64,000 nucleotides of DNA, taken from Clostridiales bacterium. Lineage in GTDB: Bacteria; Bacillota; Clostridia; Peptostreptococcales; Acidaminobacteraceae. Position 1 is the stretch's first letter, and each line of letters begins with the position of its first letter. The stretch is taken from NCBI GenBank assembly GCA_030446305.1, contig JASUSA010000005.1:1-64000 (forward strand). The letters are read 5' to 3'. The position numbers were made by a program, and so were the translations under genes. Positions 52,614-62,336 of this stretch are shown in pieces. The notes under the pieces were generated by a model. The model saw nothing but the letters and a program-made list of their open reading frames with translations, had not been told where the DNA came from and did no database searches.

Positions 52614-54356
52614 ATGACCTATAGAGACTTAACATCATATATGAGGGCTTTAGAGCAACGCGGTTGGCTCAAAACAATAGAGAGAGAAGTTGACCCCGAG
52701 CTGGAAATTACAGAAATAACGGACCGTATTTCGAAGCAAATCGGTCCCGCTTTATTGTTTAAACACGTTAAGGGATCGCCATACCCACTCGTCATCAATT
52801 TGATGGGAACGTACGAACGCCTGTCACTTGGGCTCGGCGTCGAATCGCTGGATGATATTGCAAAGCGAATCACAGGCTATCTGGATGTGAAATCCTACAG
52901 CACTTTAATCGGCAAAATCAAGGCAATTCCATCATTGGCGCCGCTTCCTTTTATTTTTCCAAGACGCGTGCGGCACGGCGCATGCCAGGAAGTTATTGAA
53001 GCACCCGATTTGGACACACTGCCCATTATCAAATGCTGGCCGCAGGATGGCGGCAAATACATCACACTGCCATTGGTCTTTACCAAGGACCCTGAAACCG
53101 GTCAGCAAAATGTCGGTATGTACCGCCTTCAGGTATACGATGCTCAGACCACCGGCATGCACTGGCACCTGCATAAAGACGGTAGAGAAATCTATGAAAA
53201 ATATCGAAAAATCGGCAGGCGTATGCCCGTTTCTGTCGCAATTGGCTGTGATCCGACCATTATCTATTCGGCGACAGCGCCACTGCCGAAGATGATTGAT
53301 GAAATGATTTTCGCAGGTTTTCTAAAGAATAGGCCTGTTAAAATGGTTAAATCCATCACAAACGATATTCTCGTCCCAGCTGATGCTGAATTTATATTAG
53401 AAGGCTATGTCGATCTCAATGAAAAGCGCCGCGAAGGACCGTTTGGCGATCATACAGGATACTATTCCCTTGAGGGCGATTACCCGGTTTTCCATCTTGA
53501 GAAGATTACACACAAACGCCATCCCGTTTATCCAACGACAATTGTTGGCAAACCACCGATGGAAGATTGCTACCTCGGCAAAGCAACCGAGCGAATCTTC
53601 TTACCGCTGTTAAAACTGCAATGCCCGGAAATCGTTGATATGGACTTTCCGCTGGAAGGTGTTTTTCACAACTGCGCCATCGTTTCAATAAAAAAAGCGT
53701 TTCCGCTTCACGGCAATAAAATACTCAGTGCACTTTGGGGCCTCGGGCAAATGATGTACACAAAGATGATCATTATCGTCGATGATGATATTGCCATTCA
53801 CGATTATTCAAACGTCGTCCGTACCTTGCTGGCAAATGCGACAAAACCGTCACACTTTATTTTGTCAGAAGGGCCGCTCGACGCCTTGGATCATGCCTCT
53901 AACCGTCCCCTTCAGGGCTTTAGGCTCGGCATTGATGCAACGCGAAAACTGCCGTCGGAAGATTCCGGCAAACCGCTCTCAGTCGATATCATAGAAAAAG
54001 CACTTTCATCAATCGGCACAGATGAACTCGCGATTCAAACCTTTGATAAGCAAAACGGCATCACTGCCAAGGTCTATTTATCCCAGCAGCAGTCAAGACA
54101 TCATGTACTCGTGCTCGTCGACAATTGGATTGATCCTAAAAACCTATCCACTGTCGCATGGAAAATTTTTAACAATATCGATCCAAAACGCGATCTCATG
54201 ATTCACACACGACCAGACGGCTATCTGTTTATCGGCATTGATGCAACGAAAAAAGGACCTGAAGACGGGCTGGAAAGACCTTGGCCCGATGATATTGTCA
54301 TGTCTGACGAGGTTATTGCCAGTGTATCTGAGAGGTGGCAATCTTATGGTCTTTAA
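52614..54356 (+). CDS. UbiD-family decarboxylase (MqnL-like)
   Basis: 580-aa prenylated-FMN-dependent aromatic acid decarboxylase. UbiD marks include MYRLQVYDAQTTGMHWHLHK, the conserved Arg/Glu segment EKRREGPFGDHTGYYSLEGD, LPLLKLQCPEIVDM and a C-terminal RPDGYLFIGIDATKK. The length fits the menaquinone-pathway (futalosine) branch rather than E. coli UbiD (about 500 aa). prFMN would come from the UbiX protein two genes on. ATG 52614 has GGAGG at five bases. Expected reaction: removal of the carboxylate from a prenylated naphthoate or benzoate. Other aromatic acids are possible. Confidence 0.88.
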   Translation: MTYRDLTSYMRALEQRGWLKTIEREVDPELEITEITDRISKQIGPALLFKHVKGSPYPLVINLMGTYERLSLGLGVESLDDIAKRITGYLDVKSYSTLIGKIKAIPSLAPLPFIFPRRVRHGACQEVIEAPDLDTLPIIKCWPQDGGKYITLPLVFTKDPETGQQNVGMYRLQVYDAQTTGMHWHLHKDGREIYEKYRKIGRRMPVSVAIGCDPTIIYSATAPLPKMIDEMIFAGFLKNRPVKMVKSITNDILVPADAEFILEGYVDLNEKRREGPFGDHTGYYSLEGDYPVFHLEKITHKRHPVYPTTIVGKPPMEDCYLGKATERIFLPLLKLQCPEIVDMDFPLEGVFHNCAIVSIKKAFPLHGNKILSALWGLGQMMYTKMIIIVDDDIAIHDYSNVVRTLLANATKPSHFILSEGPLDALDHASNRPLQGFRLGIDATRKLPSEDSGKPLSVDIIEKALSSIGTDELAIQTFDKQNGITAKVYLSQQQSRHHVLVLVDNWIDPKNLSTVAWKIFNNIDPKRDLMIHTRPDGYLFIGIDATKKGPEDGLERPWPDDIVMSDEVIASVSERWQSYGL

Positions 54357-55218
54357 AAATGCAATCAACCGCCTCCATCGCTATGGTGAGCTCGTAATGT
54401 TCTCTCATACACTTTTCTCACTGCCATTTGCAATGATCGCCATGTTTTTAGCAGCAAAAGGGCTGCCGGATGCCATAACCTTTTTTTGGATTCTCGTGGC
54501 ACTCTTTGCCGGACGCAACGGTGCCAATGCACTGAACCGATACGTTGATGCGCGATTTGATGCACTCAATCCGCGAACTGCAAGTCGACATATCCCAGTT
54601 GGAAGTGTCAAGCCAAAAGAAGCCTTGATTCTCACTGGCATTGCCTATATCATCTTCGTCTTCGCCGCTGCGATGCTCAACCCAATCTGTCTCTATTTAT
54701 CGCCGGTTGCGCTTTTGCTTTTTACACTTTATTCCTATACAAAACGCTTTACATGGCTATGCCATCAAATTCTTGGCATTACATGTGCCGGGGCGCCAGT
54801 TGGCGCTTGGCTTGCCGTTACAGGCAGCTTTTCACTGACGCCGCTAATACTTGCAGCCGTGGTAACCCTGTGGATTTCTGGTTTTGACATTCTCTACGGG
54901 ACACAGGACATTGCATTTGACAGGGCACAGGGGCTTTATTCCATTCCCGCACGATTTGGTTTAAAGGGCGCATTGTCTATTGCACGCGCAAGTCATTTTA
55001 TAATGTGGCTGCTCCTCTTGCTGCTGACGTTTCAATCGCCGCTGCTATCCGTGACAACGCGCATTGGTGTCTTATGCAGTGGTCTTCTGTTGATCGTCGA
55101 ACACCTCAGCGTTGATCCTGCACATCGTCAGAAAATGAATTTTGCATCTTATCACCTCAATCAGATTATATCTGTCATGCTCTTTATTTCAGTAACACTG
55201 GATATATTTATCTTTTAA
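54346..55218 (+). CDS. UbiA-family prenyltransferase (MqnP-like)
   Basis: 290-aa integral membrane protein with eight to nine helices. The two Mg-pyrophosphate motifs are ALNRYVDARFDALNPRT and GFDILYGTQDIAFDRAQGLY, followed by SIPARFG. The second motif is the form seen in the futalosine-pathway MqnP/UbiA group. It should attach a polyprenyl chain to an aromatic acid in the membrane. ATG 54346 overlaps the UbiD end by 11 bases and has AGAGGTGG upstream. Confidence 0.9.
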   Translation: MVFKNAINRLHRYGELVMFSHTLFSLPFAMIAMFLAAKGLPDAITFFWILVALFAGRNGANALNRYVDARFDALNPRTASRHIPVGSVKPKEALILTGIAYIIFVFAAAMLNPICLYLSPVALLLFTLYSYTKRFTWLCHQILGITCAGAPVGAWLAVTGSFSLTPLILAAVVTLWISGFDILYGTQDIAFDRAQGLYSIPARFGLKGALSIARASHFIMWLLLLLLTFQSPLLSVTTRIGVLCSGLLLIVEHLSVDPAHRQKMNFASYHLNQIISVMLFISVTLDIFIF

Positions 55219-55268
55219 CTTTTACAGCACATTGCATCATTTCCTTACCGATCAAAGGAGGCCTACAT

Positions 55269-55850
55269 TTGAAAAAAATCATTATTGGAATCACCGGTGC
55301 CAGCGGAAGCATCCTGGCACAATATCTTATAAAGGGCATATCAGCACACGACGTGGCATGTCACTGCGTCTTAACCGGCAATGGCGAACGCGTCTTCGAA
55401 TATGAAACCGGCCAGTCTTTTGATGATTTCATCAAATCATTGGGGGAAACAAGCTGTGCCATTGTCAAACATGATAATGACAACCTCTTTGCGCCAATCG
55501 CCAGCGGTTCATATGGGTTTGATGCCATGATCATCATTCCCTGCAGCATGGGTTCCCTAGCCAAAATCGCACATGGCTATGCGGACAGCCTCTTGCTCAG
55601 AGCTGCAGATGTCTGCATTAAAGAGAAGCTACCCCTCCTTGTAGTCCCCAGAGAAACGCCGCTCTCTGTCATCCACTTACGAAATATGCTGACCCTTAGC
55701 GAAGCAGGTGCTACCATTATGCCGCCAATGCCCGCCTATTATCAGCATCCAACCACCGTTTCAGAAATCACTTGGCTTACCGTCGGCCGTATCATGGAAA
55801 AAATCGGCATTCCAAATGAATACCATCAAACGTGGCAAGGAGCAAAATAA
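55269..55850 (+). CDS. UbiX-family flavin prenyltransferase (MqnM-like)
   Basis: 193-aa enzyme that makes prenylated FMN, the cofactor of the UbiD decarboxylase in the same operon. Marks: IIIGITGASGSILAQYLIKG, IIPCSMGSLAKIAHGYADSL, VVPRETPLSVIHLRNM and the phosphate-binding YYQHPTTVSE. The start is a TTG (55269) preceded by AAAGGAGG. Cytosolic dodecamer in known members. Confidence 0.94.
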   Translation: MKKIIIGITGASGSILAQYLIKGISAHDVACHCVLTGNGERVFEYETGQSFDDFIKSLGETSCAIVKHDNDNLFAPIASGSYGFDAMIIIPCSMGSLAKIAHGYADSLLLRAADVCIKEKLPLLVVPRETPLSVIHLRNMLTLSEAGATIMPPMPAYYQHPTTVSEITWLTVGRIMEKIGIPNEYHQTWQGAK

Positions 55851-56581
55851 TGGCCGCAATCTGTTTTGATCATTTTAAAATTCAGTATGCAGCCAAAACC
55901 GTCTTGGCAATTGATTCGCTGACGCTGACACCTGAAAAAATCTATGCCGTCATCGGTCCCTCCGGCTGCGGTAAAACAACCATGCTCTACGCACTGTCTG
56001 GACTGCTGCCCCACGCTGCAAAAGCCAGCGGCACACTGCGCAACGACGTTATGGATTCGACACATATCGTCCTTCAAGATTTTGGACTCCTCCCCTGGAA
56101 GACCGTTCTTGAAAATGTCATGCTTCCAATGGTTCTTAAAAACAGCGTCACCCATGAACACATACAGTCAGCACGAGCGCTGTTAAAATGGTTCAAGTTG
56201 GCCGATTTCGAAAGCGCTTATCCTTTAACGCTGAGCGGCGGTCAGAAACAGCGTGTCGCTTTGGCACGCGCGTGGCTGACATCACCAAAACTCCTGTTAA
56301 TGGACGAGCCGTTCTCCGCCTTGGATGCCATCACACGTGAAACGCTGCAGGATGAGGTGAAAAATCTTTATCATCAATCACCAAAATCAGTGGTGATCGT
56401 CACACATAGCATTGAAGAAGCCGCTTTTTTAGGCGAGTCTATTATTATCCTCTCAGCAGATGGCACCCTCTCTGAGGTCGTGGAAAATCCTTCGTTCACA
56501 CTTCAAAATGCAAGGTCGACGACTGATTTCTACACCATGTGCTACGAACTGCGCAAACGCATGAAGGCGGTGCATTTATGA
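55850..56581 (+). CDS. ABC transporter ATPase (NitT/SsuB/TauB type)
   Basis: 243-aa nucleotide-binding subunit. Walker A VIGPSGCGKTTMLYALSG, signature LSGGQKQRVALARAW, Walker B LLLMDEPFSALDAITR and H-loop IVTHSIEEAAFLG. It groups with the nitrate/sulfonate/pyrimidine import family, matching the NMT1-type receptor at 51527. The ATG overlaps the UbiX stop by one base (TAATG), so it is translationally linked to quinone-type enzymes. Confidence 0.9.
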   Translation: MAAICFDHFKIQYAAKTVLAIDSLTLTPEKIYAVIGPSGCGKTTMLYALSGLLPHAAKASGTLRNDVMDSTHIVLQDFGLLPWKTVLENVMLPMVLKNSVTHEHIQSARALLKWFKLADFESAYPLTLSGGQKQRVALARAWLTSPKLLLMDEPFSALDAITRETLQDEVKNLYHQSPKSVVIVTHSIEEAAFLGESIIILSADGTLSEVVENPSFTLQNARSTTDFYTMCYELRKRMKAVHL

Positions 56582-57309
56582 AGAAAAAACAAATACTCTA
56601 TAGCAGTGTTACCATCTTTGTCTTATGGCTTGCATTGGCACTCCTTGACCGTCGCGGTATTATTCCGCCGCCCGGCAACGTCATCTTTTATATGTCCACA
56701 CACTGGGCGCGTTTGATGCAGCATCTCTCAATGAGCTTTTTCCGCATTTGCATCGCTATTTTTGCCACCATGATCTGCGGAACGGCTGTTGGCATTCTTT
56801 CTGCGAGACATACAAAAGCAGATGTCATCATTACACCGCTGCTCTACGCGTTTTATCCCGTTCCCAAAATTGCTTTTTTACCGCTGCTCATGCTCTTTTT
56901 CGGACTGGGCAATACCTCAAAGATTCTACTCGTTGGCCTTATTTTATTTTTTCAAATCGCCATTGCCGTTAGGGACGGGGTCAAGCACATCCCCGAAGGT
57001 TATTTTTTAACGGTAAGACCTTTTCATCCAAATACCTTGCAGCTTTATCGCCATGTCATCCTGCCGGCACTTTTGCCACAGCTTTTTACGGCATTGCGTG
57101 TCAGTGTCGGCACGAGTATATCCGTCCTCTTCTTCGCCGAGAATTTTGCAACGCAGTACGGCATTGGCTATTTTATCATGGACAGCTGGCTCAAACTTGA
57201 TTACAGCGCTATGTTTGCAGGTATTATTGCCATTAGCTTTATGGGCGCCTTCATCTTTCTCCTGATTGACTTATCCGAAAAACATTTCTGTCGATGGCGG
57301 TTATTGTAA
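56578..57309 (+). CDS. ABC transporter permease (NitT/SsuC type)
   Basis: 243-aa membrane subunit with about six helices and an EAA coupling loop (FHPNTLQLYRHVILPALLPQ). Other family-like features are LLYAFYPVPKIAFLPLLMLF, FFGLGNTSKILLVGL and the ending around LDYSAMFAGIIAISFMG. The ATG overlaps the ATPase stop (ATGA). With the receptor and ATPase it forms a complete importer. Last gene of the operon. Confidence 0.9.
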   Translation: MKKKQILYSSVTIFVLWLALALLDRRGIIPPPGNVIFYMSTHWARLMQHLSMSFFRICIAIFATMICGTAVGILSARHTKADVIITPLLYAFYPVPKIAFLPLLMLFFGLGNTSKILLVGLILFFQIAIAVRDGVKHIPEGYFLTVRPFHPNTLQLYRHVILPALLPQLFTALRVSVGTSISVLFFAENFATQYGIGYFIMDSWLKLDYSAMFAGIIAISFMGAFIFLLIDLSEKHFCRWRLL

Positions 57310-57346
57310 TGGCAACCAACGATAGAGCCACATTGTTCATGGTGTA

Positions 57347-57394
57347 AAAAAAGCCGCCTTCAACGGGCATCGCGCTCGTTAAAAGTGGCTTTTA
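57347..57394 (+). terminator. Bidirectional terminator between the ABC and PanE-like genes
   Basis: AAAAGCCGCCTTCAACG pairs with CGTTAAAAGTGGCTTTT (few mismatches) with a GC loop; T-rich on both strands, between convergent genes. Confidence 0.8.
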
Positions 57395-57417
57395 CGATTC
57401 TAGAACACTACAAAGCA

Positions 57418-58332
57418 TTAAGCTAAATTGACATAATTTGCTTCAATCGCTTTTATCATTTTATAGAGGACTTCGTTCATCGGCACAGGAATACCGTATG
57501 CTTTCCCGAGGTCAATCATCTTGCCGGCGAGCATATCGACTTCTGTGATTCGCTTCGCGTCTACATCCTGCAGCATTGATGTTTTGTTGCCTTTACCGAG
57601 TGTATCGAGAATGGCCATAAAAGTCGGTATCGCCTCTTCCCCAAGTTGCACACCCACTGCAGCTGCAACGTCAATGACTTCCTGCATTGTCTGATGCATA
57701 AGTGCCTGCGCCTGCGGATTCGTTTGAAATAAACCGTATGGTCCCCTTAGCACTGCAGAAACCTGATTGATCCCAACGTTGACGAGGAATTTCCACCAAA
57801 GTTCTTTTAATATTTCTGCTTTAATTTCATAGGCAATTGCGCCTGCGTCCAATACCTCTGATACGGTTTCCAGTCTGCTCTGCGCTTCTGGAAATCCAGC
57901 TCCAAAAATAATCTTGCCATTATTGGTATAATTGATTTCATTGCCTATCCTCAAAGCGTCAATTGCAACGACAAAGGCGTGGATAATCTGAGCGCGACCA
58001 TAGGTTTTTGATAAAATTTCTTCTGAATCAATGCCGTTAAGAAGCGAAACAATTGTTGTATCCGCATTTACAAACGGCTTTATGATCTCTGCAGCCTCAG
58101 GCAGCTGATTGTATTTTACAGATACCAAAATAACATCAAGTGGCGCATGCGGCACGTCAGGTGTTAAGACATCAAAATGATACGTTTTGTGATTGACGAC
58201 AACACCACTCGTTTCATAGCGTTTTCTTCTGGATGCATCGACAATTACTTTGATGGGAATACCCTTATCAATCATTCGTGCGCCGATTGTAGCGCCAATG
58301 GCGCCAAATCCTATGTAACCTACAGTTTTCAC
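57418..58332 (-). CDS. Ketopantoate reductase family protein (PanE/ApbA)
   Basis: 304-aa NADPH-dependent reductase. Nucleotide loop TVGYIGFGAIGATIGARM, then VSVKYNQLPEAAEII, SLLNGIDSEE, the catalytic lysine in ILKELWWKFLVNVGINQVSA and late TSMLQDVDAKRITEVDMLAG. It may reduce 2-dehydropantoate (pantothenate route) or a related 2-oxo acid, as this family often does. GTG 58332 has AAAGAGGTGG five bases before it; the longer frame adds three codons. No other pan gene is nearby. Confidence 0.87.
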   Translation of the reverse strand: MKTVGYIGFGAIGATIGARMIDKGIPIKVIVDASRRKRYETSGVVVNHKTYHFDVLTPDVPHAPLDVILVSVKYNQLPEAAEIIKPFVNADTTIVSLLNGIDSEEILSKTYGRAQIIHAFVVAIDALRIGNEINYTNNGKIIFGAGFPEAQSRLETVSEVLDAGAIAYEIKAEILKELWWKFLVNVGINQVSAVLRGPYGLFQTNPQAQALMHQTMQEVIDVAAAVGVQLGEEAIPTFMAILDTLGKGNKTSMLQDVDAKRITEVDMLAGKMIDLGKAYGIPVPMNEVLYKMIKAIEANYVNLA

Positions 58333-58459
58333 GGTAACCACCTCTTTCTATTTTCAATTCCTGAATATCAGAACGACATCCATTATTATCAAACATCATA
58401 CAGCTATTATAGTGACTATTATACTGAATAAACCATAGTGGGTCAATTGATACTTGATG

Positions 58460-58516
58460 CAAAAACAAAAACCCAGCAGCTGCATGTGCTTTCGGCTATG
58501 CAATACTGAGTTTTTG
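58460..58516 (-). terminator. Terminator of the second sigma-54 activator gene
   Basis: AAAACTCAGTATTGCAT pairs with ATGCAGCTGCTGGGTTTT (some mismatches), then TTTTTGTTTTTG on the minus strand. Confidence 0.75.
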
Positions 58517-58518
58517 AA

Positions 58519-59928
58519 TTAGGCATCTTCATCAATCCCCAATTTATTCATCTTTTTATAAAGTGCCGTCCGATGAATGCCAAGCATCACTGCCGCTTCT
58601 GTACGATTGCCGTGGCATTTGTCCAGTGCATCCAGAATGATCTGGCGTTCTACATCCTGCATCATATGTTTGAGATCGCCTTCAAGCGGCAGCGAAAGCG
58701 GATTAAATTCACTGTTTTGATGCGAATTTTGTCGAAATTTTGAAATGTAGTCCGGTAGACTCGATGCAATAATCGTCTTTGCATTGGTTAAACTCACGGC
58801 GCTCTCAATGACGTTGCGAAGCTCGCGAATGTTGCCCGGCCATTGGTACTGTTCGAGACAGTGCAGCGCTTCACGCGAAAACTGTGTTGGGCAGTTAGGA
58901 TAATCTGCCGCAAAATGCTTCAGAAAATGATTGGCCAGCATTGGCACATCTCTTTTGCGTTCCGCCAGTGGCGGCAGTGAAATCGTCACCACATTTAATC
59001 GATAGTAAAGGTCACTGCGAAAACGACCGTTTACCACCATTTCACGTAAATTCTCGTTACTGGCTGATAAAAAGCGAATATCCAGCGGAATGCGTTCGTT
59101 GCCGCCAATGCGTTCCAACTCTCTTTCTTCGATGACCCTTAATAGTTTTGCCTGCATTTCATAAGGCATTGAACTCAGCTCATCTAAAAAAATAGTCCCG
59201 CCATTCGCAAGCTCAAATTTGCCGATTTTGCCATGACTGGATGCGCCGGTAAATGCGCCCGGTTCATAACCAAAGAGTTCTGACTCAAACAAATCCTTGG
59301 GAATACCCGCGCAGTTAATCTTGACAAAGGGGCCATACCGCCGATAACTCGCTTCGTGAATTGCGTGTGAAAAGTATTCTTTTCCCGTACCACTTCTGCC
59401 TTCAATGTATACGCTGGAGTTCGTCTCAGCCGCTTTTTTGGCAATGCCAATCATCATCAGCATCTGAGGATCATTGGTCAGAATTTGTTCAAAGGAATAC
59501 TTCGCCTGATTGAGCCGTGGCAAATCCTGTTTATATTTTTTAATGTGCACCTTCATTTGATCGAGGTGTTCTACCATGTGCTTTACTTCTGATACGTCTT
59601 TGAAGAGTATCGTCCCAACGGCACCCACGACAACACCATTTCTGAGAATGGGAATTCTCGATGTAATGACATTGTGACCTTTAATCGTCTGCACATCGCC
59701 TATTTCAGGGTGTCCAGTTTTTAAAACGATGTGAAGACGCGTATTTTCAATTACTTCGGTGACGTGTTTTCCCATGACCTCTTCTTCTTTCACGTCCAAA
59801 AATTTTTCATATTTAAATTTGATAATGAAACCATCTTTATCGACGATAATCAGCCCTTCATAAGCTTTTTCGATAAATTCGTCGATGATTTCCATCTCCC
59901 ATTTTAATTGCGCATACGTCTTCTCCAC
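58519..59928 (-). CDS. Sigma-54-dependent activator with one PAS domain
   Basis: 469-aa enhancer-binding protein. One PAS domain (about 10-115), a short linker, then AAA+ (about 165-400): Walker A IEGRSGTGKEYFSHAIH, contact loop GAFTGASSHGKIGK, Walker B TIFLDELSSM and LYYRLNVV. The Fis-type helix-turn-helix is NRTEAAVMLGIHRTALYKKM. No receiver domain. It lies downstream of atoE on the same strand and most likely activates the -24/-12 promoter before atoD. It is shorter by one PAS than its counterpart at 45965. Confidence 0.92.
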   Translation of the reverse strand: MEKTYAQLKWEMEIIDEFIEKAYEGLIIVDKDGFIIKFKYEKFLDVKEEEVMGKHVTEVIENTRLHIVLKTGHPEIGDVQTIKGHNVITSRIPILRNGVVVGAVGTILFKDVSEVKHMVEHLDQMKVHIKKYKQDLPRLNQAKYSFEQILTNDPQMLMMIGIAKKAAETNSSVYIEGRSGTGKEYFSHAIHEASYRRYGPFVKINCAGIPKDLFESELFGYEPGAFTGASSHGKIGKFELANGGTIFLDELSSMPYEMQAKLLRVIEERELERIGGNERIPLDIRFLSASNENLREMVVNGRFRSDLYYRLNVVTISLPPLAERKRDVPMLANHFLKHFAADYPNCPTQFSREALHCLEQYQWPGNIRELRNVIESAVSLTNAKTIIASSLPDYISKFRQNSHQNSEFNPLSLPLEGDLKHMMQDVERQIILDALDKCHGNRTEAAVMLGIHRTALYKKMNKLGIDEDA

Positions 59929-60011
59929 ATCTTACTCCTGTTCTGTTCGACGTTTTTATTTATTGTATCAAAATTCAAAATCATTGACAGTAAAAAGATG
60001 ATGCATGAACA

Positions 60012-60038
60012 GAAAGCCTGCCGATATGGCAGGCTTTC
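60012..60038 (-). terminator. Terminator of the ato operon
   Basis: GAAAGCCTGCC and GGCAGGCTTTC form a perfect 11-bp stem with a 5-base loop, followed by a weak T-rich stretch on the minus strand. Confidence 0.7.
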
Positions 60039-60089
60039 AACCATTGTATGAACATACGTAAATGTATTAACATACAAAATTAATTAACA

Positions 60090-61445
60090 TCATAGGAACA
60101 TCAAGCCCAAGGCGATAATAACACCTGTGTAGAGCAAGTCAATAACACAGAAGCCCATGATATCACGTGCCCCGAGATTTGCAATGCCAAGTGCCGGCAG
60201 TGCCCAGAACGGTTGGATCATATTCGTCCACGCATCACCCCATGCAATAGCCATCGCTGTCTTAGCGGTACTGACGCCGAGTTCAACACTGGCAGGCATC
60301 ATGATTGGTGCTTGAACAGCCCATTGACCACCGCCTGAAGGTACGAAGAAATTGACAACGCCTGCACTTAGGAAAGTGAACAGCGGATAAGTCGTTTGTG
60401 TAGAAATCGCTACGAAAAATTGAGAAATTTCACCTGCCAAGGATGCACCAGTCGCTGCGCTGACACCTGTCATCATCCCCATGATCCCCGCATAGAATGG
60501 GAATTGAAGAATAATGCCGGCTGTGCCTTTGGCCGCTGCAGAAATGGCATCCAAGAATCGTCTTGGCGTCTTGTGCAGGAGAATACCGAGGAACAAGAAT
60601 AAGAAGTTAACGATGTTAAGGTTGAGTTCGAATCCATTTGTCGCAAAATAATAAATGATATAAACGAGACCCATGGCACCAATCAGCATTGAGAGTACCA
60701 TGCTGTTTTCCATTTTATCAGCAAAGGTATCGCCATGTTTAATGGTTTCAACTGTTTCGTTGTCATCTTCCAACAATTTAGGATCAACAACGATCACCTC
60801 ATCCTCACTTGGGTGCATAAACCGATTGAGGAATGGCATCGTAATGAGAATAATTCCGAATATAACTAAATTGAATGGTGCAAAGATCGTCTGTGAAGTA
60901 CTGATTGGATCAATAACGGCATTGTTTGTCGCTTTGGCTAATTCAGCACCCGCTGTCGCAACTTTAAGTGGAATAGAACCTGATATACCGGAGTGCCATA
61001 CGACGAAACCAGAATATGCCGATGCTATCAGCAGTCGATAATCCACACCTTTAACCACACGTGCAAGTTCTTTTGCATAGAGTGCGCCGACGACAAGACC
61101 AAATCCCCAGTTGATCCAGCATGCAATTGTCGATACAAATGTAACGGCGAGGATTGCTTGAAGCGGTGTTTTACATGGTCGTGCAAGTGCCTGCAAAATA
61201 TTTTTGACAACTTTTGTACTCGCCAGTGTATGACCGGTTACAAGTACCAGTGCCATTTGCATTGAGAATGCTAACAAACTCCAAAATCCGCCTGCCCAGT
61301 GGCCGATCATCGCCATTGGCGATTGTGAAGTTGAAATCATGCCGGCAACAAATACGATGAGTGTTAAAATAACACAGAATAAAAATGGATCCGGCAAATA
61401 GTTTTGAACAAGTTTGACACAACCACGTGTAAACTTTTTAAACAT
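60090..61445 (-). CDS. atoE: Short-chain fatty acid transporter
   Basis: 451-aa carrier with about 11-12 helices. AtoE-like segments: YLPDPFLFCVILTLIVFVAG, HWAGGFWSLLAFSMQMALVL, CWINWGFGLVVGALYAKELA, YSGFVVWHSGISGSIPL, FVPSGGGQWAVQAPIM and AWGDAWTNMIQPFWALP. It should import acetoacetate, butyrate or similar short acids. ATG 61445 follows AGGAGG; the frame adds 11 codons upstream without a site. It is downstream of atoDA with a hairpin in the gap. Confidence 0.92.
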   Translation of the reverse strand: MFKKFTRGCVKLVQNYLPDPFLFCVILTLIVFVAGMISTSQSPMAMIGHWAGGFWSLLAFSMQMALVLVTGHTLASTKVVKNILQALARPCKTPLQAILAVTFVSTIACWINWGFGLVVGALYAKELARVVKGVDYRLLIASAYSGFVVWHSGISGSIPLKVATAGAELAKATNNAVIDPISTSQTIFAPFNLVIFGIILITMPFLNRFMHPSEDEVIVVDPKLLEDDNETVETIKHGDTFADKMENSMVLSMLIGAMGLVYIIYYFATNGFELNLNIVNFLFLFLGILLHKTPRRFLDAISAAAKGTAGIILQFPFYAGIMGMMTGVSAATGASLAGEISQFFVAISTQTTYPLFTFLSAGVVNFFVPSGGGQWAVQAPIMMPASVELGVSTAKTAMAIAWGDAWTNMIQPFWALPALGIANLGARDIMGFCVIDLLYTGVIIALGLMFL

Positions 61446-61543
61446 AGAATCCCTCCTAATAATATAATGATGACACATCTATGAGATCAGCACCTAAAAA
61501 CATTATTTTGAAATACTGTAGATTGCCATGCATCATTTCAGGT

Positions 61544-61591
61544 GCCGGCATCCCAGCGCATACATAATTGTATAACGCTATGAATGCCGGC
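61544..61591 (-). other. Intergenic RNA hairpin between atoA and atoE
   Basis: GCCGGCAT and ATGCCGGC pair perfectly, with further AGCG/GCGC pairing inside. No U-tract follows, so it may stabilise or separate the mRNA parts. The rest of 61446-61677 is empty. Confidence 0.55.
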
Positions 61592-61677
61592 TCCCTTCAT
61601 CAGCTTGACAATTCAGCAATTCTAATCACAGTCACACGATCAAAGCCCTTACTATGAATAGCTTTGAATAGCAATGA

Positions 61678-62325
61678 CTAGACCATTGGCTTCAGGTTAT
61701 CTGAAATCAACAAATTGGCTTCTGTCGCTGCCTTTATTTCATCTAATGCATATTCAGGATTGTACTCTACGAGCAATAAACCTTCTTCAGTCACTTCCAT
61801 GACGCCCATTTCAGTGATGATTTTACTTACCTTTTTCGCCCCCGTCAAAGGTAAGTCGCATTTCTTAAGAATTTTCGGTGTGCCCTTTTGCGTGTGCTGC
61901 ATTGCAACAATCACTTGTTTTGCACCACCGACGAGATCCATTGCACCGCCCATTCCAGGAACGAGCTTACCAGGGATCATCCAGTTTGCCAGATTACCTT
62001 CTTCGTCTACTTGCAATGCGCCTAATACCGTCGCATCAAGATGTCCGCCTCTGATGATAGCAAATGACATCGCACTGTCGAAAAATGATCCGCCAGGCAT
62101 AATGGTAACAGGTAATCCGCCGGCATTTACGAGATCAGGGTCTATTTCTTCGCCTGATTGTGCCGGTCCAATGCCTGTGAAGCCATTTTCAGAGTGTAAA
62201 ACGATTTCAACATCATCTGGTACATAGTTGGCTACTAAAGTTGGCAACCCAATTCCGAGGTTTACCACATCGCCGTCTTTAAATTCTTTTGCTACTCTTT
62301 TGGCAATTAATTCTTTAACATCCAT
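61678..62325 (-). CDS. atoA: 3-oxoacid / acetoacetate CoA-transferase subunit B
   Basis: 215-aa beta subunit. It carries the catalytic glutamate in [20 protein letters not shown], preceded by [20 protein letters not shown], and [40 protein letters not shown]. With the alpha subunit it moves CoA from acetyl- or butyryl-CoA to acetoacetate or butyrate. AGGAGG precedes the ATG, 11 bases after the alpha subunit stop. Confidence 0.94.
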   Translation of the reverse strand: MDVKELIAKRVAKEFKDGDVVNLGIGLPTLVANYVPDDVEIVLHSENGFTGIGPAQSGEEIDPDLVNAGGLPVTIMPGGSFFDSAMSFAIIRGGHLDATVLGALQVDEEGNLANWMIPGKLVPGMGGAMDLVGGAKQVIVAMQHTQKGTPKILKKCDLPLTGAKKVSKIITEMGVMEVTEEGLLLVEYNPEYALDEIKAATEANLLISDNLKPMV

Positions 62326-62336
62326 CGCTATACCTC

